This document shows, piece by piece, positions 16,570-25,082 of a stretch of DNA of 64,000 bases. The DNA is from Gordoniibacillus chartarius (GTDB taxonomy: Bacteria; Bacillota; Bacilli; Paenibacillales; NBRC-103111): contig NZ_JBHLWN010000074.1 in assembly GCF_042432825.1 (NCBI RefSeq), positions 56,993 to 120,992 of the forward strand, read 5' to 3'. Within the stretch, counting starts at the first letter, position 1, and every line of letters begins with the position of its first letter. The notes under the pieces are model-generated. The model did no database searches. It was not told the origin of the DNA and worked only from the letters and a program-made list of their open reading frames with translations. Position numbers and translations under genes: made by a program.

Positions 16570-17547
16570 TCAAGGCACCATGCTGCGCAGTACGGTCATG
16601 TTATCGCCCTCTAACGTGTAGGCGCCGAGCGTTGCCGGCAGAAGGAAGCACTGGCCCGCCTGGGCATCGAGTCGGCCGCCGTCCCATCCGATCGTCCCGC
16701 TGCCGCTGCAGACGATGATGATCGTGAAGCTTTCCGGCGTCGTCTCGAGTGCCCAAGAGCCGTTCACCAGACCCTTCTGCGTAACGAAGTAAGGAGACTG
16801 CGCCAGCGTCAGCCATTCGTTCGGCTGCGACACATTCGTCTTCATCCGTGTCGCTCCGGAGCCTTCATAAGCGATTACGTTCAAGGAATCTTCGATATGC
16901 AGCTCGCGCGGCTTGCCGTCCAGCCCCGGGCGGTTATAATCGTACAGACGGTACGTTGTATCCGAGTTTTGCTGAATTTCGGCAACGAGCACGCCGCTGC
17001 AAAGCGCATGAACCGTTCCCGCCGGAATATAGAACGAATCCCCGGCTTCAACGGATACCTCCTGCAGGCAGTCCATAATACGCCCGTCGGCGATAGCGGC
17101 TGCTAGCGAATCGCGTGTGACGCCGGGCTCCAAGCCATATATGATTTTAGCGCCAGGCTTGGCGTCGAGAATGTACCACATTTCGGTTTTACCCAGCTCA
17201 CCGGCAGGCAGCCGCTCGTACGAATCGCTTGGATGCACCTGTACGGACAAGTCGTCCTCGCAGTCCAGCAGCTTGATCAGCAGCGGGAAGCGGCCGTTCT
17301 TCTCCGAGAAGCCCTTCGTGCCGAACCATGTCTTGCCGAGCCTCTCGCGCACTTCGTCGAGTCCCAGGCCGGCCAGTTCGCCGTTCACGACCCGGGTTGT
17401 GCCGTTCGGATGGTCGCCGATCATCCAGCCTTCGCCGATCCGGCCCTCCGGGAGCTCCAGCCCAAACTGCTCCAGGGCTCGTCCTCCCCAGACGCGCTCT
17501 TTCATCTCAGCCTTAAATTGCAGCGGATACGGTTTCACTTCGGTCAC
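16570..17547 (-). CDS. manA: Mannose-6-phosphate isomerase, class I
   Basis: A 325-residue cupin enzyme that interconverts fructose 6-phosphate and mannose 6-phosphate. The zinc-binding motifs are present: LSVQVHPSD, KTEMWYIL and the His in IPAGTVHAL, with the sugar-site pattern STYRLYDYNR seen as TTYRLYDYNR. Length and start agree with the short Bacillus-type class I enzymes. It links glycolysis to GDP-mannose and surface polysaccharides, or to mannose use. It is followed on the same strand only by intergenic repeats and preceded by the ytqB/ytqA pair 37 bases upstream, so co-transcription is possible. Confidence 0.92.
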   Translation of the reverse strand: MTEVKPYPLQFKAEMKERVWGGRALEQFGLELPEGRIGEGWMIGDHPNGTTRVVNGELAGLGLDEVRERLGKTWFGTKGFSEKNGRFPLLIKLLDCEDDLSVQVHPSDSYERLPAGELGKTEMWYILDAKPGAKIIYGLEPGVTRDSLAAAIADGRIMDCLQEVSVEAGDSFYIPAGTVHALCSGVLVAEIQQNSDTTYRLYDYNRPGLDGKPRELHIEDSLNVIAYEGSGATRMKTNVSQPNEWLTLAQSPYFVTQKGLVNGSWALETTPESFTIIIVCSGSGTIGWDGGRLDAQAGQCFLLPATLGAYTLEGDNMTVLRSMVP

Positions 17548-17583
17548 AGTCGTCCTCTCCCAGTCTATCGTAATATTTATCTA

Positions 17584-18228
17584 TCAACGATTATACTCAC
17601 GGGAGGATTTTTTTTCCACCGCCACCAAGTATGGGGCTGTAGCAGGAGCGTTCGTGAAGCTGTACCGCAGAGTTTGCGCCGCACGCTGCGGCAAGCCGGC
17701 CGCCCATGCTTCAACGGCTTCGGCTTCCTCGCGGCCGCCGGAATGCCCGGGATACAATACCGCAGTCAGCACGCCGCCGGGCCGCAGCAGCCGCAGCGCC
17801 GCTTCCATCGCCGGGATCGTCGTATCCGGGCGGGTAATGATGCGCTCCCCATCGCTCTCATCCGCTGCGGAGCCGTCGCCCGGCAAGTAGCCTAAGTTGA
17901 ACATGACCGCTGCCACTCCGGCGTCTCTACCATCAATTTTGCCCAAACGATCCTCTGCTTTCACATACGCTTCCATCTCATGATGGCTCGCCAGTACAAG
18001 CCGGTACCTGCACGGATCCATTCCGGCCGCTGCAAGACGCACCTGTGTTTGCTCGAGCGCTTCCGGCTGAATGTCGAAAGCTACGACGCGGCCGGACGCA
18101 CCGACGAGTCGGCACAGCAAGAGAGTGTCGTTACCGCATCCGGCCGTGGCATCTATGGCCATGTCACCGGCTTGAACCCGCTGCTGGACAAGCTGATGCG
18201 CAAAGCTCAGCACCGATAAGAACCCCAT
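17584..18228 (-). CDS. ytqB: SAM-dependent tRNA methyltransferase, YtqB/MnmM family
   Basis: A 214-residue class I methyltransferase with the SAM site DATAGCGNDTLLLCRL, an acidic strand end (VVAFDIQPEAL) and the family motif VMFNLGYLPGD. B. subtilis YtqB (MnmM) methylates the 5-aminomethyl group of U34 in the mnm5s2U tRNA pathway, and the same job is likely here. The radical SAM gene ytqA lies 12 bases upstream on the same strand, the same pairing as in B. subtilis. Start ATG 18228 puts the fold directly after the initiator. Confidence 0.88.
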   Translation of the reverse strand: MGFLSVLSFAHQLVQQRVQAGDMAIDATAGCGNDTLLLCRLVGASGRVVAFDIQPEALEQTQVRLAAAGMDPCRYRLVLASHHEMEAYVKAEDRLGKIDGRDAGVAAVMFNLGYLPGDGSAADESDGERIITRPDTTIPAMEAALRLLRPGGVLTAVLYPGHSGGREEAEAVEAWAAGLPQRAAQTLRYSFTNAPATAPYLVAVEKKSSREYNR

Positions 18229-18240
18229 CCCGACGCCTCC

Positions 18241-19206
18241 TCACGCATCTCTCCAATATTTGCCCTGCCACGTGTCGCGGCGTGCGAGCTCGGCGTCGAT
18301 CGCGTTGAGCACTTCCCACTTCTTCAAGCTCCACATCGGCCCGATCAACAGCTCCCGCGGCGCATCTCCGGTCAAGCGGTGTACGATCATCTGCGGCGGC
18401 AAAAATTCCAGCGTATCGGCGATGAGCCCCACATACTCGTCCTTCTCCAAAAAGCGCAGCAGTCCCGCTTCGTACTGCTTCACCATCGGCGTCTTGCGCA
18501 TGAGATGCAGCAGATGAATTTTCACGCCCTGCACGTCCATCCTGGCCACAGCGCGTCCCGTTTCCAGCATCATCTCGTGCGTTTCCTGCGGCAGCCCGTA
18601 AATGATATGTGCGCAAACCCGAATGCCCCGGGCGCGCAGCCGCGCTACCGCATCGAGATAACACTCCGTATCGTGGGCGCGGTTAATCAGGACGGAGGTG
18701 GACTCGTGTACGGTTTGCAGACCCATTTCGACCCACAAATACGTACGCTCGTTCAGTTCGGCCAAATAGTCCACGACGTCATCGGGCAAGCAGTCCGGAC
18801 GTGTCGCAATGGAGAGGCCTACGACGCCGGGCAGCGCCAGAACGGTTTCGTAATACTCGCGGAGCTCTTCTAAAGGCGCATACGTGTTGGTGTAAGCCTG
18901 AAAGTACGCAATATATTTGGCGTTCGGCCATTTCTGATGCTGCAGGTCGCTGATTGTCCGGAACTGCGTAATCAAGTCGTCGCGGCGGCTGCCGGCGAAG
19001 TCGCCCGAGCCCCGCGCGCTGCAGAACGTGCACCCGCCCGTGGCAATCGTTCCATCACGGTTCGGGCATGTAAAGCCGGCGTCGAGCATGACCTTGAACA
19101 CTTTCTCGCCGAACGTTTCGCGCATTTCGTAATTCCATGTATGAAACCGCTTGTCTCCCCACAGGAGCGGGGATCCGGCGGCGGATGTATGGATTTGAAC
19201 GGACAT
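18241..19206 (-). CDS. ytqA: Radical SAM protein, YtqA/MnmL family (TIGR01212)
   Basis: A 321-residue radical SAM enzyme. The cluster motif is the spread CPNRDGTIATGGCTFC form typical of TIGR01212 proteins, related to Elp3. Further family marks are YIAYFQAYTNTYAP, GLSIATRPDCLPDD and VEMGLQTVHESTS. In B. subtilis the homologue (MnmL) acts with YtqB/MnmM in making the U34 modification of tRNA. The start has GGAGG nearby (AAGGAGGATGTTCACTC). It forms a two-gene unit with ytqB. Confidence 0.9.
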   Translation of the reverse strand: MSVQIHTSAAGSPLLWGDKRFHTWNYEMRETFGEKVFKVMLDAGFTCPNRDGTIATGGCTFCSARGSGDFAGSRRDDLITQFRTISDLQHQKWPNAKYIAYFQAYTNTYAPLEELREYYETVLALPGVVGLSIATRPDCLPDDVVDYLAELNERTYLWVEMGLQTVHESTSVLINRAHDTECYLDAVARLRARGIRVCAHIIYGLPQETHEMMLETGRAVARMDVQGVKIHLLHLMRKTPMVKQYEAGLLRFLEKDEYVGLIADTLEFLPPQMIVHRLTGDAPRELLIGPMWSLKKWEVLNAIDAELARRDTWQGKYWRDA

Positions 19207-19373
19207 GAGTGAACATCCTCCTTATTTTTTCTATTGTATCGGAAAATACCCCCGAGCGCGACTCCCAGCCATCCCAGCATTGCCGCTAACGTCCAGCAAG
19301 TCCCCCGGGTGAAAGACGTCGTGAACGGTCACGCTATAAGAGCAGTTTAAATCGAATGGAGAGGGGATTTGGC

Positions 19374-20084
19374 ATGAACAAGCTCCATACCGTTACGCTG
19401 GCTGCCGCTGTCGCTTCCGTATTGGCGTTTTCCGGCTCCGCTCTGGCCACAACAGGCATGGGCTCGACCTCGACGACGTCCGGTACGGGCACGACTGCCG
19501 GCGTAACCGGTTCGGCATCGTACGATTCCACCTACACGTATTCGAATCCGACTACGGGTACTCCCGATTCGACTAGCTCCCGGTACAGCACCGGGGCGCC
19601 CGGCACGTTCGGGGCGAGCACTACCGGAATCAACACCACTAGCACGAGTGGGACTAGCGGAACCACTGGTACAACCGGCACTACCGGTACAACCGGTACA
19701 ACCGGTACTACTGGTACTACTGGTACTACAAGTACAACAGGCACATCCGGTACTACCGGTAGTACAAGCACAACCGGCACCACCGGCAACACGACGTCCG
19801 GCTCCAGCTCTTTCAACGGCACGAACACAGGCACTTACACCGGCGCTTCGACATCCTATCGGAATTATGGACACAACCTGCTTGACCGGATGAGCACGAC
19901 CGGGATCGGCACAGGAACGCCATCGCCCGGTGCCGGTACCGGCAACTACGATACGAATTCGTACCGTGCATATGCAACCGGCGATAACTCGATGGATTGG
20001 GGCTGGCTGGGCCTTCTCGGCTTGCTTGGCCTTGCCGGCTTGCGGAGCGGCAATCGCGAGCGTGACGACGACACGGTAAAATAA
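19374..20084 (+). CDS. Secreted Thr/Gly-repeat protein with WGxxGxxG C-terminus
   Basis: A 236-residue protein. An N-terminal signal peptide (MNKLHTVTLAAAVASVLAFS, cleaved near ALA) leads to a low-complexity region dominated by Thr, Gly and Ser, including about ten GTT-type triplets. The C-terminus has a short spacer, then WGWLGLLGLLGLAGLRSG and a charged tail (NRERDDDTVK). Hydrophobic stretch plus short charged tail resembles sorting signals such as GlyGly-CTERM, and matches the WGxxGxxG protein group of bacilli. It is probably a flexible surface or spore-surface protein. ATG 19374 follows GGAGAGGGG. Processing enzyme and function are unknown. Confidence 0.8.
   Translation: MNKLHTVTLAAAVASVLAFSGSALATTGMGSTSTTSGTGTTAGVTGSASYDSTYTYSNPTTGTPDSTSSRYSTGAPGTFGASTTGINTTSTSGTSGTTGTTGTTGTTGTTGTTGTTGTTSTTGTSGTTGSTSTTGTTGNTTSGSSSFNGTNTGTYTGASTSYRNYGHNLLDRMSTTGIGTGTPSPGAGTGNYDTNSYRAYATGDNSMDWGWLGLLGLLGLAGLRSGNRERDDDTVK
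19661..19791 (+). repeat. Coding microsatellite, 9-bp GGTACAACC-type units
   Basis: Tandem 9-bp units (GGTACAACC, GGTACTACT, GGCACTACC and variants) encode the Gly-Thr-Thr run of the WGxxGxxG protein. Since the unit is 9 bp, gain or loss of copies changes protein length without breaking the frame. Confidence 0.8.
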
Positions 20085-20093
20085 TTCAACGTT

Positions 20094-20126
20094 AGCCCCC
20101 TCCAAAATGAAGATTTGGCAGGGGGC
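20094..20126 (+). terminator. Stem-loop after surface protein gene
   Basis: GCCCCCTCCAAA pairs with TTTGGCAGGGGGC with one bulge, 10 bases after the stop codon. There is no T-run, so it may only stabilise the 3' end. Confidence 0.4.
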
Positions 20127-20155
20127 GATCTCTATTCCTACCAGGAGGATAAACG

Positions 20156-20377
20156 ATGATACAATCGGCGCCAGCGATCAAAATTCCTCACAGCGAGGAT
20201 ACGATTACGATTCAATTGACCGTCAAGGAAGCGATAGCGCTCGGTCACCATGTCCATTTTGCCGGAGACCGTCACATCGAAACGACAGCCAAACGAAAAA
20301 TTGCCCAACAGCTGGAGCAAAGCTTAATTCGCAGCACCGACTCTTCGCAAATCGACTATTTTGCGCTTCAGGTATAA
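20156..20377 (+). CDS. Small protein, function unknown
   Basis: A 73-residue soluble protein. It reads like a short beta strand pair followed by two helices (DTITIQLTVKEAIALGHHVH and TAKRKIAQQLEQSLI). The ribosome binding site is excellent (AGGAGG, 7-8 bases before ATG 20156), which supports a real gene despite no recognised family. It stands between the surface protein gene and trmB, with 85 bases to trmB. Confidence 0.7.
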   Translation: MIQSAPAIKIPHSEDTITIQLTVKEAIALGHHVHFAGDRHIETTAKRKIAQQLEQSLIRSTDSSQIDYFALQV

Positions 20378-20462
20378 CGTTTGCTTTCCATCATAATTCT
20401 TTGCATTTTCCCCGAAAATCTACTAAACTCAGTAGTTAGCCGGAAATTCGGGAGGAACAACA

Positions 20463-21176
20463 ATGCGGTTAAGAGGAAGAAGAGGGACCCGGGAAGAGCT
20501 GGAGCAGCGCACCGATCTGGTGGTGCTGGATCCCAAAGCTTACAAGGGCCGATGGCACGAGCGGTTTGGCAACAACAACCCGATTCATGTGGAGCTTGGC
20601 ATGGGAAAGGGCCAATTCATTACACAGCTCAGCGCCCAAAACCCCGATATCAACTATATCGGTATCGATATGTTCGACCAGCTGCTTCACCGGGCATCGG
20701 ACAAAGCGATCAAAGCGCGGATCGAGCACGGACGTCCGGAGCTGAACAACCTTGCGATTGTACTGTTTAACATTGAATATTTGGAAGACGTGTTTGCCGA
20801 CAATGAGTTGGAACGGGTTTATTTGAATTTCAGCGATCCATGGCCGAAGAAGCGGCACCACCGGCGTCGCCTGACGCATCCGAACTTCCTTCGCAAGTAC
20901 ATGCGAATGCTGAATTCGAACGGGGACATTCATTTCAAGACCGATTCGGAAGAGCTGTTCGAGTTTTCTTTGAACTCATTCTCCGACGTCGGTCTGCGCA
21001 TGCGCAACATCACGTTGAGCTTGCACCGCGAGGGGAATCCGTCCTTCAACGTTATGACGGAATACGAAGGAAAGTTCGTCGAGCAGGGCAAGCCGATTTA
21101 CCGGTGCGAGGTCGTTGTCGGAGCCGATGCTTTGGCCAAGCATGTAGAGGCGTTAAAGACGGAAACCAGCAAATAA
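20463..21176 (+). CDS. trmB: tRNA (guanine-N7)-methyltransferase
   Basis: A 237-residue SAM-dependent enzyme that methylates G46 in the variable loop of tRNAs. The SAM motif is VELGMGKGQFITQL, followed by the acidic YIGIDMFDQLL. The family signature NFSDPWPKKRHHRRRL is complete, as is the C-terminal TEYEGKF. ATG 20463 follows GGGAGGAAC. It is monocistronic, ending in a strong terminator. Confidence 0.95.
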   Translation: MRLRGRRGTREELEQRTDLVVLDPKAYKGRWHERFGNNNPIHVELGMGKGQFITQLSAQNPDINYIGIDMFDQLLHRASDKAIKARIEHGRPELNNLAIVLFNIEYLEDVFADNELERVYLNFSDPWPKKRHHRRRLTHPNFLRKYMRMLNSNGDIHFKTDSEELFEFSLNSFSDVGLRMRNITLSLHREGNPSFNVMTEYEGKFVEQGKPIYRCEVVVGADALAKHVEALKTETSK

Positions 21177-21184
21177 GCAGACAA

Positions 21185-21233
21185 AATCCCTCTACTTGCG
21201 GCGCGGATCGCCTGAAGTAGAGGGATTGTTGCT
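21185..21233 (+). terminator. Intrinsic terminator
   Basis: AATCCCTCTACTT (21185-21197) pairs exactly with AAGTAGAGGGATT (21215-21227), followed by GTTGCTGTTG. It lies between convergent genes. Confidence 0.75.
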
Positions 21234-21242
21234 GTTGCGGGC

Positions 21243-21770
21243 TTAAACCCAAGACGTGTACGTGACGACCGCCGCGGCAGAACCGATGAAGCTGCCCGCT
21301 GCGACGTCGGACGGGTAATGAAGTCCGAGGTAGATACGGGATAACGCGACGGACAAGGCGAGCGGAATCAAGGCGAAGCCGATTACCGGAAATGCGAATA
21401 CATACGGAAGCACCGTCGAGAAAATCGCCGTCGTGTGTCCCGACGGGAACGAGTGGTCCTTGAGCGGGTTTTTGCAAATAATCGTATCCGGCACGACAAG
21501 ATAAGGGCGAAGACGAGGGTATTTTTTCTTAATGATTGCAACCGGGATATGACTGGCGGCCAGCGCAACCAGTGCTTGCATAGCGGCGGTGCGGAGCGCG
21601 CCTTGACCGAATATGGCAAGCAAGAGCGATACGACGATGGTCGCCGTCGCTCCACCCAAATGTGTGACGGTATTAAAGAAGAATCCGAGCACCGAGTGTT
21701 GAATTCTTTGATTTACGAAACAAAACATCCGGTTCTCATGATGCTGAAGCCAGACGACGACACGGCTCAT
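21243..21770 (-). CDS. PAP2-family membrane phosphatase
   Basis: A 175-residue membrane protein with the three PAP2 phosphatase motifs: KKKYPRLRP, PSGHT (in SFPSGHTTAIFS) and SRIYLGLHYPSD, the latter two holding the catalytic His residues. About five membrane helices surround them. Small bacterial members act as undecaprenyl pyrophosphate or phosphatidylglycerophosphate phosphatases on the outer face of the membrane, feeding lipid carrier back to cell-wall synthesis. The divergent neighbour, a glycosyltransferase at 21968, also fits envelope work. The exact substrate cannot be read here. Confidence 0.87.
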   Translation of the reverse strand: MSRVVVWLQHHENRMFCFVNQRIQHSVLGFFFNTVTHLGGATATIVVSLLLAIFGQGALRTAAMQALVALAASHIPVAIIKKKYPRLRPYLVVPDTIICKNPLKDHSFPSGHTTAIFSTVLPYVFAFPVIGFALIPLALSVALSRIYLGLHYPSDVAAGSFIGSAAAVVTYTSWV

Positions 21771-21967
21771 CGGATCCTCTCCTTAGTATGAAATTCATGT
21801 GAAGCAGGTTTATCCATATACATTGTAGAGTAAAATTGTTAAAGCAGCATTAAATCTGTAATAAATTTGTGAAGGTAATGATTTCATCTGGCTTTGACGT
21901 TCCGATAACACTCGCATGATACGGTCTAAGTTGTGGAGTAAAATGGGATACGAGAGGGGAATATCGG

Positions 21968-23137
21968 ATGAGAATCGCTTTGTTTACGGATACGTTCCCG
22001 CCGGATGTGAACGGTGTCGCGAAGACGCTGGAGCGCTGGGTTCGTTATTTGGAGCGTCGCGGCGCCGAGTGCATGGTGTTCGCTCCACAGAAGGACGGTT
22101 CGGAAACGTTCGACGGACTTTCGGTGGAAAGATTTTTCAGCGTCCCCTTCGCATTATATCCCGAATGCCGGTTCACCATTCCGAACCCGGTTCAATTGAA
22201 CCGGGCCTTGAAAGAATACCGTCCTTCCATGATTCATGTGGCCACGCCGTTTAATCTCGGATTGCTTGGCAAAACTTACGCCGTGAAGCACGATATTCCG
22301 CTGGTTGCGTCCTATCATACGAATTTCGATCAGTACTTGCCCTTCTACCGCATTCAGCTGCTGGAGCCTGTACTGTGGAAATATATGAACTGGTTCCACC
22401 TGCCTTGCCGCAAAGTATATGTGCCTTCTCGCACGACGCTCGAACATATTGAAGCTAAGGGCATCCAGAACCTGGAGATTTGGAGCCGCGGCATCGATAC
22501 GGATCGGTTCCGCCCGCATGTGAACCGCCACGAGGTGCTGTCCGCTTACGGCGTCGACCCCGGCAAATTCGTCTTTTTGTATGTCGGGCGGCTGGCTGCG
22601 GAGAAAAACATCGACGTACTGATGGACATCATCGACGCGATTCCCGCCTATGTGCAGCATCGGGCTCATTTTATCATTGCAGGCGACGGACCGCTTTCGG
22701 CGTCTCTTCGCGAACAATATAAGCGAGACAATATCACGTTCCCCGGCTACGTGCAGGGCAAAGCGCTGGCGGAGCTTTACGCGGCATGCGACACGTTCTT
22801 GTTCCCGTCGGCTCACGAGACGTTCGGCAACGTCGTTCTTGAGGCGATGGCCTCCGGCACGCCGGTTATCGGCGCCGATTCGGGCGGCGTGCGCGACATC
22901 GTCCAGGACGGCATCACAGGCTTCCTGCGGCCGCATGGCGACATCGGCGGTTACGTCGAAGCGGCGGAGGTGCTGTTCAATAACGACGAGCTGCGCCGCT
23001 CGATGGCGCTCAGCGCCCGCGAGTACAGCCTGCGGCAATCTTGGGATGCGATCTTGGGTCGTCTCTATAACAGTTACGAAGAAGTGCTCGGCGGGGTTGC
23101 AACCATTTCGCCCCGGCACGCCCAAATTACCGGCTGA
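21968..23137 (+). CDS. Family 4 glycosyltransferase
   Basis: A 389-residue GT-B enzyme. The N-terminal domain starts MRIALFTDTFPPDVNGVAKT, the pattern of lipid- and diacylglycerol-directed glycosyltransferases; the C-terminal domain has the donor-site EX7E motif in SAHETFGNVVLEAMASGTPV. Close relatives transfer a hexose from UDP- or GDP-sugar to membrane lipids or wall polymers. GAGAGGGG lies 8-9 bases before ATG 21968. The divergent PAP2 gene suggests an envelope-related neighbourhood. No terminator was seen directly after it. Confidence 0.88.
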   Translation: MRIALFTDTFPPDVNGVAKTLERWVRYLERRGAECMVFAPQKDGSETFDGLSVERFFSVPFALYPECRFTIPNPVQLNRALKEYRPSMIHVATPFNLGLLGKTYAVKHDIPLVASYHTNFDQYLPFYRIQLLEPVLWKYMNWFHLPCRKVYVPSRTTLEHIEAKGIQNLEIWSRGIDTDRFRPHVNRHEVLSAYGVDPGKFVFLYVGRLAAEKNIDVLMDIIDAIPAYVQHRAHFIIAGDGPLSASLREQYKRDNITFPGYVQGKALAELYAACDTFLFPSAHETFGNVVLEAMASGTPVIGADSGGVRDIVQDGITGFLRPHGDIGGYVEAAEVLFNNDELRRSMALSAREYSLRQSWDAILGRLYNSYEEVLGGVATISPRHAQITG

Positions 23138-23513
23138 ACGCAGAAGTTGTCCTTATGTGGGTAAAGTAGTATAATATGGCATGGATATCCATTCATTATA
23201 CATGATGCATCATCATTATGGTACAAATTCATGAACATTGAAAACAAAATAATGAAAAACGATGAAAACACGACGAAATCAGGTATACAAGGAGACGTTC
23301 GCGGGATTGTATGGCTTTTTCGGCACATTCCTGCGGCTTTAGCGTGTTTGGCGTATCACGACCCTTTTGACAAATCAGAGCAAACAGGGGAAAATCGTTA
23401 ACGGCGAACTGTGCGTAAAGTTTGCAACTTTTTGGTAACCTGATGACAAGCATCCAATACATATACGACTAGACAAAGAACGGTTGGGTGTTATAGACAA
23501 GAGGGGGTTTAAC
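23138..23513. other. 376-bp AT-richer intergenic region
   Basis: No gene was found between the two glycosyltransferase genes. Near the start is a TATAAT (GTAGTATAATATGG, about 23169-23174). The last third has several A/T-rich stretches that could carry a promoter for the gene at 23514, but no convincing -35/-10 pair could be fixed. Confidence 0.5.
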
Positions 23514-24749
23514 ATGCTGGACAATGTGGTTTTCGGTTTGCAAATCGTACTCGCAGTGATCGGCGCTTATCAACTCGGATTGACGTTCTTCGGATGGCGT
23601 CGTCCTAAGGCGAAGCCGAAGCAGGCGCCGCAGAAGTCGTTCGCCGTGCTCGTAGCCGCTCACAACGAGGAGCAGGTTGTCGGAGCGCTGATCGAGAACC
23701 TGAAGACGCTCGATTATCCGCGCGAGCTGTACGACATTTTCGTCATCTGCGACAACTGCACGGACCGTACGGCGGACATTGCCCGCAGCCATGGAGTGTA
23801 CGCGATGGAGCGTCATAACCTCAATCTGCGGGGTAAAGGGTACGCAATTGAGTGGATGCTCAAGGAGCTGTGGAAGCGGCCGCGGCAATACGATGCCATC
23901 GTCATGTTCGATGCGGACAATCTGGTCAGCCCGGACTATCTCCAGCATATGAATGATGAGCTGTGCGCCGGGTCGCGCGTCATTCAAGCGTATTTGGATA
24001 CGAAGAATCCGAACGACTCGTGGGTTACGGCCGCCTATGCGATTACGTATTGGTATTGCAACCGTCTGTGGCAGCTGCCGCGGACCAATCTGAAAATGGC
24101 CAATTTCCTCGGCGGCACCGGCATGTGCTTTGAATCCGGTCTGCTTAAGGAAATGGGCTGGGGCGCAACGAGCCTCGTCGAGGACTTGGAATTTACGATG
24201 CGCTGCGTTCAGCGCGGCATTAACCCGGTGTTCAATTATGACGCCCGCGTTTACGACGAGAAGCCGCTGACGTTCAAGGCTTCCGCGCGTCAGCGTTTGC
24301 GCTGGATGCAAGGCCACTTCGATGTGGCGCGCCGCTACTTCTTCCCGCTCTTGTGGAGCGGCTTGAAGGAGCGCAACTGGGCGAAGCTCGACTCCGCTCT
24401 ATATGCGGTTAACGTGTACACGCTGTTCGTTGGCTCGATTTTGACGGTGATCATGTATTTGTCGATGTCGGTCCCGGGCTTGCATAAGTTCACTTCGCTG
24501 TACAATATGGCGCCGCTCCTGTTCGGTGGTCTTACCGTTGCGCAGTACATTCAATTCCCGTTCGCTATGGCGATTGAGAAAGCGCCGAAGTCGACGTACA
24601 AATGGATTGTGCTGTATCCAGTATTCCTGCTGTCGTGGTGGCCGATTACGTTCTACGCCTTCTTCACACAGAACAACAAGCAGTGGAGCCATACGCAGCA
24701 CACCCGCGTCATTCGTCTCGAGGAAGTGCAGAGCAAGCAAGTCAGCTGA
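23514..24749 (+). CDS. Family 2 glycosyltransferase, processive type
   Basis: A 411-residue membrane glycosyltransferase. One N-terminal helix (FGLQIVLAVIGAYQLGLTFF) precedes a GT-A domain with VLVAAHNEEQVV, the metal site in VMFDADNLV, the acceptor region LVEDLEFTMR with the likely catalytic base, and QRLRWMQGH, the Q-x-x-R-W motif of processive enzymes such as hyaluronan or cellulose synthases. Two or three helices follow at the C-terminus. It may build an extracellular polysaccharide. ATG 23514 follows GAGGGGG; it is a single gene ending in a hairpin. Confidence 0.87.
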   Translation: MLDNVVFGLQIVLAVIGAYQLGLTFFGWRRPKAKPKQAPQKSFAVLVAAHNEEQVVGALIENLKTLDYPRELYDIFVICDNCTDRTADIARSHGVYAMERHNLNLRGKGYAIEWMLKELWKRPRQYDAIVMFDADNLVSPDYLQHMNDELCAGSRVIQAYLDTKNPNDSWVTAAYAITYWYCNRLWQLPRTNLKMANFLGGTGMCFESGLLKEMGWGATSLVEDLEFTMRCVQRGINPVFNYDARVYDEKPLTFKASARQRLRWMQGHFDVARRYFFPLLWSGLKERNWAKLDSALYAVNVYTLFVGSILTVIMYLSMSVPGLHKFTSLYNMAPLLFGGLTVAQYIQFPFAMAIEKAPKSTYKWIVLYPVFLLSWWPITFYAFFTQNNKQWSHTQHTRVIRLEEVQSKQVS

Positions 24750-24756
24750 CTCTAGG

Positions 24757-24786
24757 GCCGTCACCCTGCCGGGTGGCGGCTCTTCT
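24757..24786 (+). terminator. Intrinsic terminator
   Basis: GCCGTCACCC and GGGTGGCGGC form a stem with a TGCC loop and one wobble pair, followed by TCTTCTG, a few bases after the glycosyltransferase stop. Confidence 0.6.
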
Positions 24787-24826
24787 GCGTTTCGGGGCAC
24801 TGGAGAATTCGATACGCGGGTACGCG

Positions 24827-24855
24827 TTGACAAAGCTTCTCCGGAATGGTATAGT
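24827..24855 (+). promoter_or_regulatory. Sigma-A promoter of the infC operon
   Basis: A perfect -35 TTGACA (24827-24832) and a -10 TATAGT (24850-24855) with 17-base spacing. It gives a leader of about 220 bases before infC. Confidence 0.75.
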
Positions 24856-24861
24856 ATTCGA

Positions 24862-25060
24862 GTGCCGTAAAGACGGCGCATCTCAGCAAGCAGAAGCGCC
24901 CGCTTCTCACCTGTCCGACGTTCGTCGGCTGGTTCATGACGAACATGACCGAACCTCTGGCCTTGCGTACATACGCATGAGCCGGTGAATCCGACATGCG
25001 AACGTGACGTGGGCTATCTGCTGCCTGCGTCTTTTTTGTTTACTTGCCTACAAGGCAAGG
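24862..25060 (+). promoter_or_regulatory. Ribosomal protein L20-type leader with attenuator
   Basis: The long leader of infC-rpmI-rplT ends in a terminator: a wobble-containing stem at 25007-25030 (ACGTGGGC with GCCTGCGT) followed by CTTTTTTG. A small hairpin CTTGCC-TACAA-GGCAAG comes next (25043-25059), just before the infC ribosome binding site. In Bacillus the same operon has an L20-responsive leader whose upstream fold mimics the rRNA binding site and governs premature termination. Location and attenuator fit that model; the pseudoknot-like upstream fold was not verified base by base. Confidence 0.65.
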
Positions 25061-25082
25061 CAATCCCGCTTGGAGGTGGAGC

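Noticed and set aside
16325..16573. 82-codon minus-strand frame
   Set aside because: No ribosome binding site, Cys/Ser-rich random look, and it overlaps the repeat copies.
19532..19834. Val/Pro-rich minus-strand frame opposite the surface protein
   Set aside because: It is just the reverse reading of the 9-bp coding repeat.
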